The translations under genes were made by a program, and so were the position numbers. From Rhynchopus sp. YZ270_cl-10 (lineage: Eukaryota; Euglenozoa; Diplonemea; Diplonemida; Diplonemidae), in the NCBI GenBank assembly GCA_964035575.1, contig OZ037838.1:930001-994000 (forward strand): a stretch of 64,000 nucleotides of DNA, read 5' to 3'. Under the pieces are notes generated by a model. It was not told the origin of the DNA. It saw nothing but the letters and a program-made list of their open reading frames with translations, and searched no databases. Below are positions 1 through 10,733 of this stretch, piece after piece (within the stretch, counting starts at the first letter, position 1; each line of letters opens with the position of its first letter).

Positions 1-78
1 ACCCACCAACCTTCTTATTTGTCGTTGCGAAGTGACACCACCAACCATCATATCAAACACAACAGACCCCTTAACAAT

Positions 79-1091
79 ATGATGGATGTGACCTTTGTGC
101 TGGAAGAGTCAGGCGTGACTGCGACAGTGGAGGTGCCGTGCGAGGCGGACGTTGCAGCGGCAAAGGAGGTTGCGTGCACGGCGCTTGCTGTCTCGCCTGC
201 GTCTGTCGAGATGCGCATCGGCACGCAGGTGCTGGAGGGGACGTGCCGTCTGCAGGACACTGCGTTTGACCCAGGGGTGCAGGTTGTGCTGGCCTGCCCT
301 CGCTTTGCCGACATCAAGTGTCCTGCTCAGTACAGTGTAGAGGCGCCAACTGGTGGGCAGGAGAGGACTATCAAGCGTTTTTCGCTGTCTCCTTGTGGAG
401 CACTCTGCCTCTTTGCACAGAATGCAGGCTACGTCACTGGCCTCGATACAGAAACCCTCAGCCCTGCCTTCAGGTTCAAAGTAGACATTGTGGTGTACGG
501 TGTGCCTGCCATCTCACGGTGCAAGACACGCTGCTACCTGGCGTGCAGGGAAGGTATGCACGAGGTTGCGCTTCCGGGTGGGGAGGTGCTGACCTGACGT
601 TGCTCCGCTCTCTTTCGCACGAAGGGTGCAGGCGTGTGGCTGTGTCGCACTGTGGTGGGTGGGTGATCACCTTCTCACGCAGTGATAAGAAGGCACGTCT
701 GTGGGATGTGAACACAGGTGAAGAAGTGGCATGTGTGCTGATCGGAGGGGAACACCACGAAGTAGCACTTTCACGGTCGGCCTCTGTCTTTGCTGTGGGG
801 GTAGTAAACCGCGTGCGCCTCTTTGATTGGAGTGGTGCGGCTCTTGGCAGCATTGATGTGGATGGCAATATCGAGCACATGCAGTTCACCCCGTGTGGGA
901 AGTACATTGTACTCAATGTGTTGAGTGTCACGCATGGTTTGGAGCTGCACCAGTATGATGTTGCGACCCTTTCCTGTGTGCGTGTATTCACGGAAATAGG
1001 ACGTAACAGGTTTGTGATATCGCCCTGTTCGCGTATAGTTGTGTTTCCATCCGAAGGCCGCCTTCTGACACGCCACCTGTACCCAGAATAG
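79..1091 (+). pseudogene. UBL-propeller copy 1, broken by deletion
   Basis: First member of the ubiquitin-like/WD40-like family described under copy 2. The ATG at 79 opens the constant head and the first two propeller blades. The frame then reaches a TGA at 595-597, because blade 3 (roughly 120 bases between GGTGCT and GACCTGACG, judged by other copies) is missing and the frame shifts. Blades 4 to 7 continue in another frame to TAG at 1089-1091. Blade 1 is a variant (SLSPCGALCLF, TGLDTETLSPAF) otherwise seen only in copy 10. The C-terminal blade ends RHLYPE. A short protein of head plus two blades could still be made, but the gene looks dead. Confidence 0.85.
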
Positions 1092-2435
1092 TTGGTGCCT
1101 GCGTGTGACGCTAGCCCTGCGCCACCAGAGTCGTCCACACCCAGGAGTCGTCACTGGCATGGATGACAGAGCATCGTGGATGGCGAGGGGCGTTCATTAG
1201 TCCACACGACTTTGACAATGGAAGTGCGCTCAATGCGGAGAGTGCACGGGTTGACGGAAAGGCTGGGGTGTGTTTGATAACAATTACGGGTAATTCTTGC
1301 ACAGAATATGGCCACATGTGTGTCTGTGGGGTGGGTTGATGGAAGTGTGAAGCAGTGCGAATTCACAACTGTGGCACACAAAGAGAAAAGCTGCTCGCAT
1401 GAGCCAAAGGCGAACAGTTTTTTTTACATGGTTGGGTTCACTGCAGTACGAAGATGCACTGTCACGTGAGGGCAGTCGCCATTTTTTTAAATGGGTGTAG
1501 GGCGGAGCTCCACTCTTCCAATGTTGGGAATTTGGTCATCTTTTTTGCTCAGTAAGAGAAAATGGAACAGAGTGGGAATGCAACGAGCTTTTTTTTTCGT
1601 AATATTTTGTTCTCCCCACTAAATACCGTAAACGGAACTATTCTGGGCTGTAACTATTCTGAGACAGAAGTATTCTGGGCCGGAACAAAACTGGAACACT
1701 TGGGTTTTTTGGGGGTGTCCCAGTTTTGTTCCGGCCCAGAATAGTTCTAGTTGGGGTAGAATTTTTATCCCCGTTCCCACCCCACCCAGGTACATAGTGC
1801 ATCTTTGGGCAAAAAAAAGTGTACCGAACCCGTCCTCGGACAGGTGATTGTCGAAACTACAAGGAGTCGCACTCCTCGTTTTTTTGACAAGGCACGGAAA
1901 CCCCCCCAAAACAATGCTGGTGCGGAACAAAACTGGAACAACGATCGAGGATTTTTTGGGGTGTTCCAGTTTTATTCCGGCCCAGAATATATCTTTTTAC
2001 GGTAATATCGCGCGCAGAGAAACACTTCTTCTTCGCACACCTCCGTTGTTTGTTTTTCTCAACGACACATTTTCTTTTCTTCAAATTTAGCCCCCCGGTA
2101 TCACGTATGACACTGTTTCCGTGCATTCACATTGAAAAGGAGTTCCGTGCTATTCACAGAACCCTATAGACAATTGAGAGTATCTAGCAACAACCAAAAC
2201 AAAGAACGCATACGATGAAGAAGAAGTAATGCAGAAAAAATAGACAAAGAGAAAACAAAGAGATTTTTGACAAAAGGGACAATAAAAGTTCCCAACATAG
2301 TCACGCACACGGGAGTTTAAAGCTGACGTATTTATGCAATTAAAGTGACCCCACAACCAATTTTTTACCAGTTTTAACACCGAACAACTCAAACCCCACC
2401 CATCCACCCCGTGAACAGTGGAGCAAAAAAGAACA
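1092..2435. other. Spacer with B-type leader and a MITE
   Basis: No gene seen. From about 1477 it matches the leader of copy 6 (8378-8940) almost base for base, interrupted by the 377-base MITE at 1626-2002. The leader ends with an AACAG next to TGGAGC just before the ATG of copy 2. This duplicated block defines leader type B of the array. Confidence 0.7.
1626..2002. mobile_element. MITE with CCGTAA ends (copy a)
   Basis: Short non-coding element flanked by TA on both sides and bounded by CCGTAAACGG and its approximate inverse ending TTTTTACGG. It contains two internal hairpins, each built from GGAACAAAACTGG-type arms facing their inverse, around a unique centre. The same leader without the insertion is present upstream of copy 6 at about 8535, giving a paralogous empty site. 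A second copy lies in the opposite orientation at 61680-62009. TA duplication suggests mobilisation by a Tc1/mariner-type transposase. Confidence 0.85.
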
Positions 2436-3521
2436 ATGATGGATGTGACCTTTGTGTTGGAAGAGTCAGGCGTGACTGCGACAGTGGAGGTGCCGTGCGA
2501 GGCGGACGTTGCAGCGGCAAAGAAGGTTGCGTGCACGGCGCTTGCTGTCTCGCCTGCGTCTGTCGAGATGCGCATCGGCACGCAGGTGCTGGAGGGGACG
2601 TGCCGTCTGCAGGACACTGCGTTTGGTGCAGGGGTGCAGGTTGTGCTTGCCCTCCCTCGCTTTGCCGACATCAAGTGTCCTGCTCAGTACAATGCCCGTG
2701 TAGAAGGATTGTCGCTGTCGCGTTGTGGCACGCTCTGTGTCTATGTTTGTGATAGGAATGTAGCTGGCTTCGACACAGAAACCTTCGACACTGTCTTCTC
2801 GTTCGAAATGTGGACTAAAGTGTACGATCGGCCTGCCATCTCGCAGTGCAAGACACGCTGCTACCTGGCGTGTGAGCGAGGCCTTCTCGAGCTTGCGCTT
2901 CCGGGTGGGGAGGTGCTCCGCAAAGTCGACGGCACCTCCAACGCAGCGTTCGCGTGTGGCGGTGTTGTTATCTCAAAGAGCACAGACGGCGTCTCTGTGT
3001 ATGACGAAGACCTGACGTTGCTCCGCTCTCTCTCGCATGAACGGTGCAGAAATGTCGCAGTGTCGGACTGTGGTGGGTGGGTGATAGCCTCATCCTTCCT
3101 TGAAAAGAAGGCACGTCTATGGGATGTGAACACAGGTGAAGCTGTGGCATGTGTGCCCGTGGCAAGGGGCAATGTGGCGCTTTCACGGTCTGCCTCTGTC
3201 TTTGCTGTGGAGGGCTCTGACAACGTGCACCTCTATGATTGGAGTGGTGTGGCTATGGGCAGCTTTGCACAGGACACAGGCACTTACTTCTGCGGCATGC
3301 AGTTCACCCCGTGTGGGAAGTACCTTGTGATTAACAGTATGGATGTTGCACAGTGCGCTGCCTGGTCCCTGCTTCAGTATGATCTGTCGAGCATGTCCTG
3401 CGTACGTGAGATACCGAACACCAAAGGTTCGCCCTTTACGATATCGCCATGTTCGCGTGTGGTTGTGTTTGAAAACCAGTCTGGCAACACTATACTAACA
3501 AGACACCTGCACCCCTACTAG
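2436..3521 (+). CDS. UBL-propeller copy 2 (intact)
   Basis: Intact 361-residue member that best shows the fold. Residues 3-72 read as a ubiquitin-like beta-grasp: two strands (VTFVLEE, ATVEVP), a helix (AAAKKVACTALAV), then VEMRIGTQVLEG and a terminal VQVVLA strand, aligning by eye with ubiquitin's later strands. Residues 92-360 form seven WD40-like blades, each starting with a hydrophobic-S-x-C pattern (LSRCGTL, AISQCKT, AFACGGV, AVSDCGG, ALSRSAS, QFTPCGK, TISPCSR); blade 4 carries a typical LWDVNTGE. There is no signal peptide or membrane segment, so it is probably intracellular. ATG 2436 is chosen because every copy has MMDV or MDV there. The C-terminus is HLHPY with no downstream donor. 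Function unknown. Confidence 0.9.
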   Translation: MMDVTFVLEESGVTATVEVPCEADVAAAKKVACTALAVSPASVEMRIGTQVLEGTCRLQDTAFGAGVQVVLALPRFADIKCPAQYNARVEGLSLSRCGTLCVYVCDRNVAGFDTETFDTVFSFEMWTKVYDRPAISQCKTRCYLACERGLLELALPGGEVLRKVDGTSNAAFACGGVVISKSTDGVSVYDEDLTLLRSLSHERCRNVAVSDCGGWVIASSFLEKKARLWDVNTGEAVACVPVARGNVALSRSASVFAVEGSDNVHLYDWSGVAMGSFAQDTGTYFCGMQFTPCGKYLVINSMDVAQCAAWSLLQYDLSSMSCVREIPNTKGSPFTISPCSRVVVFENQSGNTILTRHLHPY

Positions 3522-3925
3522 GGTCTGAGGTGCGTCCCTCTTTCTTGCCTAATAGCTTCTTCATTTGCGCAAAGGCGAAATGTCAAAGATGAAACATCAT
3601 CAAAGAGTTTTCCTCCCCTAAACACCCTGGTTTTGTCGTGCGATTAATGTTAAGTTTCTATTTTGCTTACTTTTCCATGAGGATCCAATCCGTTAAACGG
3701 AAACACAACCTGCTGACGAGTGGTTGTGGACCTTCCCCCTTCACACCACAGTAAGGGCAAGCTGAGGTTTCTTTTCACATCTCCTGTGTGTTTGCAGGGT
3801 ATCTTCAAATTGCTTGTTTTGTCAGAGTTTGTTGAAACACGTATTCAACCCACCAACCTTCTTATTTGTCGTTGCGAAGTGACACCACCAACCATCACAT
3901 CAACCACAACAGACCCCTTAACAAT
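3522..3925. promoter_or_regulatory. Spacer with A-type leader
   Basis: No gene seen. The last roughly 190 bases match the leader of copy 4 (5200-5389), and the last 60 or so, with CTTATTTGTCGTTGCGAAGT, also precede copies 1 and 5. This defines leader type A. Which part is promoter and which 5' UTR cannot be told from sequence. Confidence 0.5.
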
Positions 3926-5041
3926 ATGATGGATGTGACCTTTGTGCTGGAAGAGTCAGGCGTGACTGCGACAGTGGAGGTGCCGTGCGAGGCGGACGTT
4001 GCAGCGGCAAAGGAGGTTGCGTGCACGGCGCTTGCTGTCTCGCCTGCGTCTGTCGAGATGCGCATCGGCACGCAGGTGCTGGAGGGGACGTGTCGTCTGC
4101 AGGACACTGCGTTTGGTGCAGGGGTGCAGGTTGTGCTTGCCCGCCCTCGTTTTGCCGACATCAAGTGTCCTGGTGGGTACACTGCAAAGTCGCAAGCGAC
4201 AACGTTCACGCTGTCTCGTTGTGGAACGCTCTGCGTACATAGTTGCGAGACTGGTCATATTGGCGGCTTCGACACAGAAACCTTCGACACTGTCTTCTCG
4301 TTCATAGTGGACAATAAAGTATCCGGTGCGCCTGCCATCTCGCAGTGCAAGACACGCTGCTACCTGCCGTGTGGGGATCACCTTCTCGAGGTTGCGCTTC
4401 CGGGTGGGGAGGTGGTCCGCAAAGTCAAGGGCATCTCAGACGCAGTGTTCTCCTCTGGCGGTGTTATTGTTTCCCAAGGCATAAACCAAGGCGTCTCTGT
4501 GTATGACGAAGGCCTGAGGTTGCTCCGCACTCTCTCGCACAAGCAGTGCAGTGGGGTGGCAGTATCGGACTGTGGTGGGTGGGTGATCACCTGCTCCTGG
4601 GTGGAGCGGAACGTACGTCTGTGGGATGTGAACACAGGTGAAGCTGTTGCATGTGTGCCATTGGAGGGGTACGGGAGCTTACGAGTGGCACTTTCGCAAT
4701 GTGCCTCTGTATTTGCTGTGGCGAGCTGTGGCACCGTGAGCCGCGTGCACCTCTATGATTGGAGTGGTGCGGCTCTTCGCAGTGTTGATATGGATAAGGC
4801 TGTAGCGGGAATGCAGTTCACCCCGTGTGGGAAGTACCTTGTGGTGGGGGTGGTAATTTTTGATTATGTTAGGTTCGAAACGCTGCACCAGTTTGATGTG
4901 TCGAACATGTCCTGTGTGCATGTGATATCGTATAGCGCAGATGCGCCCTTTGCGATATCGCCGTGTTCACGCGTTGTTGTGACTATGCCAAATCCTGGCT
5001 ACATTGCGACGAGACATCTGTACCCACACAACAGTGAGTGA
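3926..5041 (+). CDS. UBL-propeller copy 3 (intact)
   Basis: Intact 371-residue member with an A-type leader. The head is identical to copy 1 apart from a Gly-Ala in place of Asp-Pro near residue 64. Blade 1 is private (TFTLSRCGTLCVHSCE). The ORF ends HNSE, and those last codons are AAC AGT GAG TGA, which contain a splice-donor-like GTGAGTGA. A candidate 77-base intron (5034-5110) would run to CCTGCCACAG and extend the protein by a proline- and threonine-rich tail ending at 5229. The unspliced stop and the spliced extension are both plausible products. Confidence 0.88.
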   Translation: MMDVTFVLEESGVTATVEVPCEADVAAAKEVACTALAVSPASVEMRIGTQVLEGTCRLQDTAFGAGVQVVLARPRFADIKCPGGYTAKSQATTFTLSRCGTLCVHSCETGHIGGFDTETFDTVFSFIVDNKVSGAPAISQCKTRCYLPCGDHLLEVALPGGEVVRKVKGISDAVFSSGGVIVSQGINQGVSVYDEGLRLLRTLSHKQCSGVAVSDCGGWVITCSWVERNVRLWDVNTGEAVACVPLEGYGSLRVALSQCASVFAVASCGTVSRVHLYDWSGAALRSVDMDKAVAGMQFTPCGKYLVVGVVIFDYVRFETLHQFDVSNMSCVHVISYSADAPFAISPCSRVVVTMPNPGYIATRHLYPHNSE

Positions 5042-5110
5042 TGTTTGGCCAAGGGAGGGGAGGGAAAGTAGTGATGCATTTGACCCTTTTCTCTTGTTTG
5101 CCTGCCACAG
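5034..5110 (+). other. Candidate 3' intron of copy 3
   Basis: Starts GTGAGTGATG and ends in a pyrimidine run followed by CCTGCCACAG. The same donor and acceptor pair, in the same codon phase, occurs in copies 6, 8 and 9. The acceptor could instead be a trans-splice acceptor for the next gene. Confidence 0.45.
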
Positions 5111-5389
5111 GTTGCCGGGTGTCAGGTCGCCCACCTCACACGTGGGGTTCGTTGTGGGTCGGAAACACAAACCTGACACCGAGCAGTTGTGTCCCTTCCC
5201 CCTTCACCACACGTACGGGCAAGCCATGAGGTTTCTTTTCACATCTCCTGTGTATTTGCAGGGTATTTTCAAATTGCTTGTTTTGTCAGAGTTTGTTGAA
5301 ACACGTATTTAACCCACCAACCTTCTTATTTGTCGTTGCGAAGTGACACCACCAACCATCACATCAAACACAACAGAGCCCTTAACAAT

Positions 5390-6538
5390 ATGATGGATGT
5401 GACCTTTGTGCTGGAAGAGTCAGGCGTGACTGCGACAGTGGAGGTGCCGTGCGAGGCGGACGTTGCAGCGGCAAAGGAGGTTGCGTGCACGGCGCTTGCT
5501 GTCTCGCCTGCGTCTGTCGAGATGCGCATCGGCACGCAGGTGCTGGAGGGGACGTGCCGTCTGCAGGACACTGCGTTTGATGCAGGGGTGCAGGTTGTGC
5601 TTGCCTGTCCTCACTTTGCCGACATCAAGTGTCCTGCTCAGTGCAGTATCCAGGGCAACGTGCAGAACTTCTCGCTGTCTCGTTGTGGAACGCTTTGTCT
5701 CTCTTTCCACAGGACTGACGATGCACGTATTGCCTGCGTAGGCTTTGACACAGAAACCTTCGACACTGCCTTCACGTTTGACATAGATGTTCGATGCTAT
5801 GGCCTAGCTGCCATCTCACGGTGCAAAAAACGCTGCTACGTGGCGTGCAGGGAAGGTATGCACGAGGTTGCGCTTCCGGGTTGGGAGGTGCTCCGCAAAG
5901 TCGACGGCGCCTCGCACTCAGTGTTCGCGTGTGGCAATGTTGTTGTCTCGAAGGGCACAGACGGCGTCTCTGTGTATGACGAAAACCTGACGTTGCTCCG
6001 CTCTCTCTCGCATGAAGGGTGTATGGGAGCGGCAGTGTCGGACTGTGGTGGGTGGGTGATCACCTCCTCCTACAAGGAGATGAAGGTACGTCTGTGGGAT
6101 GTGAACACAGGTGAAGGTGTGGCGTGTGTTCCTACGTATGGGTGGAACATGGCACTTTCGCGGTCTGCCTCTGTCTTTGCTGTGGCTGGCTCTGACACTG
6201 TGGACGATGCGTGCTCTAGCAAAGTCCACCTCTATGACTGGCGTGGTGTTGCCCTTGGCAGCTTTGAAAAGGAGGATTATCTAGTCTGTGGCGTGCATTT
6301 CACTCCGTGTGGGAAGTACGTCGTAGTTGCGTTTGTGGAGTCGGTGGTATCTACCTACACATGTCCACTCCACCAGTATGATGTGGCGACCATGTCCTGT
6401 GTGCGTGTGATACCGGACAGCTCAGGTGCATTTGCGATATCACCGTGTTCACGTGTGGTTGTGTTCGGGAGTCAGGCCCAGGGCGATACAACAAGCAGCA
6501 TTGTAACAAGGCATCTGTACCCACACAACAGTGAGTGA
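5390..6538 (+). CDS. UBL-propeller copy 4 (intact)
   Basis: Intact 382-residue member with an A-type leader. Blade 1 has the LCLSFHRTDDARIACVGF version shared with copies 7, 8 and 9. Blades 5 and 6 (SSKVHLYDWRGVALGSFEK, then DYLVCGVHFTPCGKY) are shared almost exactly with copy 7 only. Other blades are its own, so the gene reads as a mosaic. One lysine pair, ISRCKKRCYVAC, replaces the usual CKTRCYLAC. It ends HNSE with the donor-like GTGAGTGATG at 6531, but no acceptor as clear as in copies 3, 6, 8 and 9 follows. Confidence 0.9.
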   Translation: MMDVTFVLEESGVTATVEVPCEADVAAAKEVACTALAVSPASVEMRIGTQVLEGTCRLQDTAFDAGVQVVLACPHFADIKCPAQCSIQGNVQNFSLSRCGTLCLSFHRTDDARIACVGFDTETFDTAFTFDIDVRCYGLAAISRCKKRCYVACREGMHEVALPGWEVLRKVDGASHSVFACGNVVVSKGTDGVSVYDENLTLLRSLSHEGCMGAAVSDCGGWVITSSYKEMKVRLWDVNTGEGVACVPTYGWNMALSRSASVFAVAGSDTVDDACSSKVHLYDWRGVALGSFEKEDYLVCGVHFTPCGKYVVVAFVESVVSTYTCPLHQYDVATMSCVRVIPDSSGAFAISPCSRVVVFGSQAQGDTTSSIVTRHLYPHNSE

Positions 6539-7044
6539 TGTTTCGCGAGGGGTGGGAGGGTGGTGACTGTATTCTGACAGAAGAGGACAGTGCAAGTGTC
6601 TGCAGAGGGTATACCATCAACTGCATAGGCCGCACCGTGAATCTAACTCAAGCGGACGGCTTTTCACACACAACACACAAAGACTTTGTTGTTGCGTATT
6701 CTTTTCTTGTGCAGTTGCAATGCCTGCGTGCCAGAGGCGTTTGCACTATGAACTTCACTTTTATTTCGGTATCGTTTCGTGTTAACTCTTTGCTTCTTTC
6801 GATCAACTTCACGTTCATGTTGGTATCGTTTATTGTTGACTATTTGTTTGTCTTCATTATCCATGAGGATCCCCCAGTGAACCGTTTGTGACCCTGCACT
6901 GCCTGGGCAGTCGTTATCGTTGACGTTCGTCTGTAGCATACAAGAAAGAAGAAAGTCTCCAGGTACCAGACATGACCTTCTTATTTGTCGTTGCGAAGTG
7001 ACACCACCAACCATCACATCAAACACAACAGACCCCTTAACAAT
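6539..7044. other. Spacer with S1-type repeat and short A leader
   Basis: No gene seen. Contains an S1 short-repeat fragment at 6721-6760 (GCCTGCGTGCCAGAGGCGTT) and ends with the terminal 70 bases of leader type A. Confidence 0.5.
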
Positions 7045-8199
7045 ATGATGGATGTGACCTTTGTGCTGGAAGAGTCAGGCGTGACTGCGACAGTGGAGGT
7101 GCCGTGCGAGGCGGATGTTGCAGCGGCAAAGGAGGTTGCGTGCACGGCGCTTGCTGTTTCGCCTGCGTCTGTCGAGATGCGCATCGGCACGCAGGTGCTG
7201 GAGGGGACGTGCCGTCTGCAGGACACTGCGTTTGATTCAGGGGTGCAGGTTGTGCTTGCCCGCCGCTTTGCCGACATCAAGTGTCCTGCTGAGAAAAGTG
7301 ACCACGCAGATTACTTGAAGCTGTCGCGTTGTGGAACGCTCTGCGTTTTTTGGAACTGGTTTGGGCATGCTGTTGGCTTTGACACAGAAACCTTCGACAC
7401 GGTCTTCTCGTTTGAGATAGACAATATGTTGTGCGGTCCGCCAGCCATCTCACGGTGCAAGACACGCTGCTACCTGCCGTGCAGGGAAGGTATGCACGAG
7501 GTTGCGCTTCCGGGTGGGGAGGTGCTCCGCGAAGTCGACGGCATCTCAGAGTCAGTGTTCGCGTGTGGTGGTGTTGTTGTCTCGAAGGGTGACGACGGCG
7601 TCTCTGTGTATGACGAAGACCTGACGTTGCTCCGCTTTCTCTCGCACGAAGAGTCTATGGGAGCGGCAGTGTCGGACTGTGGTGGGTGGGTGATCACCTC
7701 TTCCGAAAAAGAGCAGAATGCACGTCTGTGGGATGTGAACACAGGAGAAGCTGTGGCATGTGTGCCATGTGTTCCTGCGGGGTGGAGCGAAGGGGTGGCG
7801 CTTTCACGGTCCGCCTCCGTCTTTGCTGTGGCAGGCTCCAACACCGTACAGCTCTATGATTGGAGTGGTGCGGCTCTTGGCAGTATTGATGTGCACGAAG
7901 TTCTTCGGGATGGGATCGACAGGGACATGCAGTTCACCCCGTGTGGGAAGTACCTTGTAGTGAAGATGGATGCTGCGGAAAGCAGAGATGGCGGAGGAGA
8001 TGCTGATTACAATGCACACCTCCTGCACCAGTATGATGTGGCGACCATGTCCTGTGTGCGTGTGATCCCGCAAATGACAAAGAGTTGGTCATTTGATATA
8101 TCACCGTGTTCGCGTATGGTTGTGTTAGGGAGCGAGGATCAAGTCGACACCAGAAGAGTCATACTCACAAGGCATCTGTACCCATACAACAGTGAGTGA
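7045..8199 (+). CDS. UBL-propeller copy 5 (intact)
   Basis: Intact 384-residue member. Relative to copy 2 it lacks one residue after the head (VVLARRFADIKCP). Blade 1 is private (LKLSRCGTLCVFWNWFGHA). An acidic and glycine-rich loop in blade 6 (AAESRDGGGDADYNAH) lengthens the connection between strands, the same place where copies 6, 8 and 9 carry an acidic DDDEDD-type loop. This loop is a length-variable site across the family. Ends YNSE at a donor-like GTGAGTGA (8192). Confidence 0.9.
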   Translation: MMDVTFVLEESGVTATVEVPCEADVAAAKEVACTALAVSPASVEMRIGTQVLEGTCRLQDTAFDSGVQVVLARRFADIKCPAEKSDHADYLKLSRCGTLCVFWNWFGHAVGFDTETFDTVFSFEIDNMLCGPPAISRCKTRCYLPCREGMHEVALPGGEVLREVDGISESVFACGGVVVSKGDDGVSVYDEDLTLLRFLSHEESMGAAVSDCGGWVITSSEKEQNARLWDVNTGEAVACVPCVPAGWSEGVALSRSASVFAVAGSNTVQLYDWSGAALGSIDVHEVLRDGIDRDMQFTPCGKYLVVKMDAAESRDGGGDADYNAHLLHQYDVATMSCVRVIPQMTKSWSFDISPCSRMVVLGSEDQVDTRRVILTRHLYPYNSE

Positions 8200-9037
8200 C
8201 GTGTCACTCACTGTCGTGAATTGCTTGCCTATGGAGTGGCAGTGCCACCGTACCAGAGGACGTTTGCACTGTCAACTTCACTTTTATTTCGGTATGGTTT
8301 CGTGTTAACTCTTTGCTTGTTTCGATCAACTTCTGTTTTACGCAACATCCCACCCGTTTGTTTTTCAAGAGTTTGTCGCCATTTTTTAAATGGGTGTAGG
8401 GCGGAGCTCCACTCTTCCAATGTTAGGAATTTGGTCATCTTTTTTGCTCAGTAAGAGAAAACGGAACGGAGTGGGAACGCAGTGGGAATGCAACGAGCTT
8501 TTTTTTCGTTATTGTTTTGTTCTTCCCACTAAATATCACGCGCAGAGAAACACTTCTTCTTCCCACACCTGCGTTGTTTGTTTTACTCGACGACACATTT
8601 TCTTTTCTTCAAATTTAGCCCCCCGGTATCACGTATGATACTGTTTCCGTGCATTCGCATTGAAAAGGAGTTCCGTGCTATTCACAGAACCCAACAGACA
8701 ATTGAGAGCATCTAGCAACAACCAAAACAAAGAACGCATACGATGAAGAAGAAGTAATGCAGAAAAAATAGACAAAGAGAAAACAAAGAGATTTTTGACA
8801 AAAGGGACAATAAAAGTTCCCAACATAGTCACGCACACGGGAGTTTAAAGCTTGACGTATTTATGCAATTAAAGTGACCCCACAACCCATTTTTTCCAGT
8901 TTCAACACCGAACAACTCAAACCCCACCCACCTCATCACTACCCCGTTAACAGTGGAGCAAAAACTGCCCCACCCCTCCCCCAAAGCCCTACCTCATCTC
9001 CACCTAACAGAGGTGGAGCAAAGAAGAAGAAGAAACA
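8200..9037. promoter_or_regulatory. Spacer with B-type leader (MITE-free)
   Basis: Contains an S1-type fragment (8238-8283), then the type B leader (8378-8940) that serves as the empty-site version of 1477-2410, then a second leader module (8960-9037) nearly identical to that of copy 11 (58620-58708). That module ends CCTAACAG then AGGTGGAGC about 27 bases before the ATG. Confidence 0.65.
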
Positions 9038-9069
9038 ATGATGGATGTTGGTGCTATCCGGGGGGCGGC

Positions 9070-9490
9070 GTTTCACAAAGTTTCACAATTTTTCACAAAA
9101 TATCACACAATTTCAATCCTATGCACAACGTGTCACAACGTTTCGCAACATTTCACAACTTTGCACAACTTTTCACAACGTTTCACAACTTTTCACAACT
9201 TTTCACAACTTTTCACAACTTTTCACAACTATATGTTGTGAAAAGTTGTGAAACGTTGTGAAAAGTTGTGATTTTGTTTGAAATTTTGTGAAAAGTTGTG
9301 AAAAGTTGTGATTTTGTTTGAAAATTGTGAAAAGTTGTGAAAGTTGTGAATAGTTGTGAAAAGTTGTGAATAGTTGTGAAAAGTTGTGATTTTGATTGAC
9401 ATTTTGCGAAACTTTGTGAAAAGTTGTGAAAAGTTGTGAAAAGTTGTGAATAGTTGTGAAAAGTTGTGATTTTGATTGAAATTTTGTGAG
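9070..9490. repeat. TTCACAACTT minisatellite, left arm
   Basis: Tandem units of about 10-11 bases (TTTTCACAAC) on the + strand up to about 9234. The direction then switches to GTTGTGAAAA units, so the arm is itself a giant palindrome. It is interspersed with GATTTTGATTG blocks. Confidence 0.85.
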
Positions 9491-10127
9491 CCCGTTTTTT
9501 GATTTTTATAGGGGCTTTCTGAAGGGGGGTTGGCATGGGTAGTGGTCACGGTGGGAACACGACAGAGCTTATTGTAACCACAGGACGCGCCGATTTTGAC
9601 TGAACACGGCTGAGCCCTTCCGCGACAATGTGTGATTTATGGTATGTACTTCCCCAAAACAACTCAAATGGCTATCAAAGCGCCAACCTCATCAAATCTA
9701 TACCGTGCCTTATTAATATTGGTACCCCAGAAATAAAGAATACCAAGTACGCAACAACTGCGCAACAAGTACGCAAAATGGGGTGGGCTTCATTTTTACT
9801 TTGTGGGTATTTTTTGGGGATTTTTGGTTTTAGGGTTCCAGAAGCCAGTTTGTGCACGCATTGACCCCAAAAGTGCAGAAATCACCTGAAAGTGGGGTGA
9901 TCCGGGTTGTATTCTGCTACGAAATTCGCAAACCAGGAAAAATCGGAAAAAAAATGCGAAAAATTCGCAATGCGATTTTTTGCGATTCGCGTTTCGGGTT
10001 TTTGCGATTTTTTGCGCACAGGTGTGACAAGTCACACGTGGTCACATGTACCCACGTACCCAGGTACCCAGACCCACGCAGTGTCACATGACCTCAAGTG
10101 TGAGTGACCCACGCATGAGGGAATGCG

Positions 10128-10627
10128 ACACCGCAAAAATTACCACAGACCCTGTCTTCCTGCACCTTCGGTGCAACGCCGCAGACAGGCCAACAGCATT
10201 GGACTCAGAGGAATGCCCGCTATGCAGGTATCAAACATGAAAACCAACTCCCAGCAACAAGGGGCGCCTTTTGGCGGGCGTTGTTGAGGTGTTTTGGGGT
10301 GCAAAGTTTTCCACAATTTTGATGCGTGGGTACAGAAGTGTTGTCTTGTTCTTTCATCTCTAGGAATGTAACAGTGGCTGTGCCATACAGATACCGGGGG
10401 ACAAGACGTGCTACAATCCGGAGGATGACGAAGACATGGATGAACCGAGGCTACACTCGCTATACAACAATGCCCTCGCCATGCCGGTAAATGGCAACAC
10501 TGCAGGCCACCCCTTGGCGGTATTCCCCCACGACTACATCGCACCCATCTGTGCAAGCTTCATGGATCTGCAGAACCTACAGCTGGACGGGTTTACGGGT
10601 TGTGGAAGCCTACAAAGCAAACTGTAG
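10128..10627 (+). pseudogene. Captured host-gene fragment with intron
   Basis: Two exon-like blocks separated by a canonical intron: donor ATGCAG then GTATCAAAC at 10228, acceptor TCATCTCTAG at 10363. The downstream block is open for 87 codons to TAG at 10625-10627 and is Cys-containing and acidic (CYNPEDDEDMDEPRL). The first block plus intron (to about 10367) recurs at 54290-54523 inside a different element. The parent gene is not in this window and I do not recognise it. Confidence 0.55.
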
Positions 10628-10733
10628 AGGTCTTGTTCAAGCGGAACGAAAAAAATTCTCTCTTCAAAACTCAAATTTCCCTCATAGTTTTGTTTGTACA
10701 CTTTTCCCAAGGTAAAATCCCTACCAAAAAAAA

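Noticed and set aside
48-317. Recurrent antisense ORF over the start of every array copy (MMSAKRG family) and Arg-rich + frame ORFs (MQRQRRLRARR)
   Set aside because: They are shadows of the near-identical heads; they appear wherever the head DNA is conserved, with no start context or independent conservation.
9038-9261. ORFs of His/Asn/Phe repeats in three frames (FTTFHNFSQL)
   Set aside because: Translation of the TTCACAACTT minisatellite; open in every frame because the unit lacks stops.
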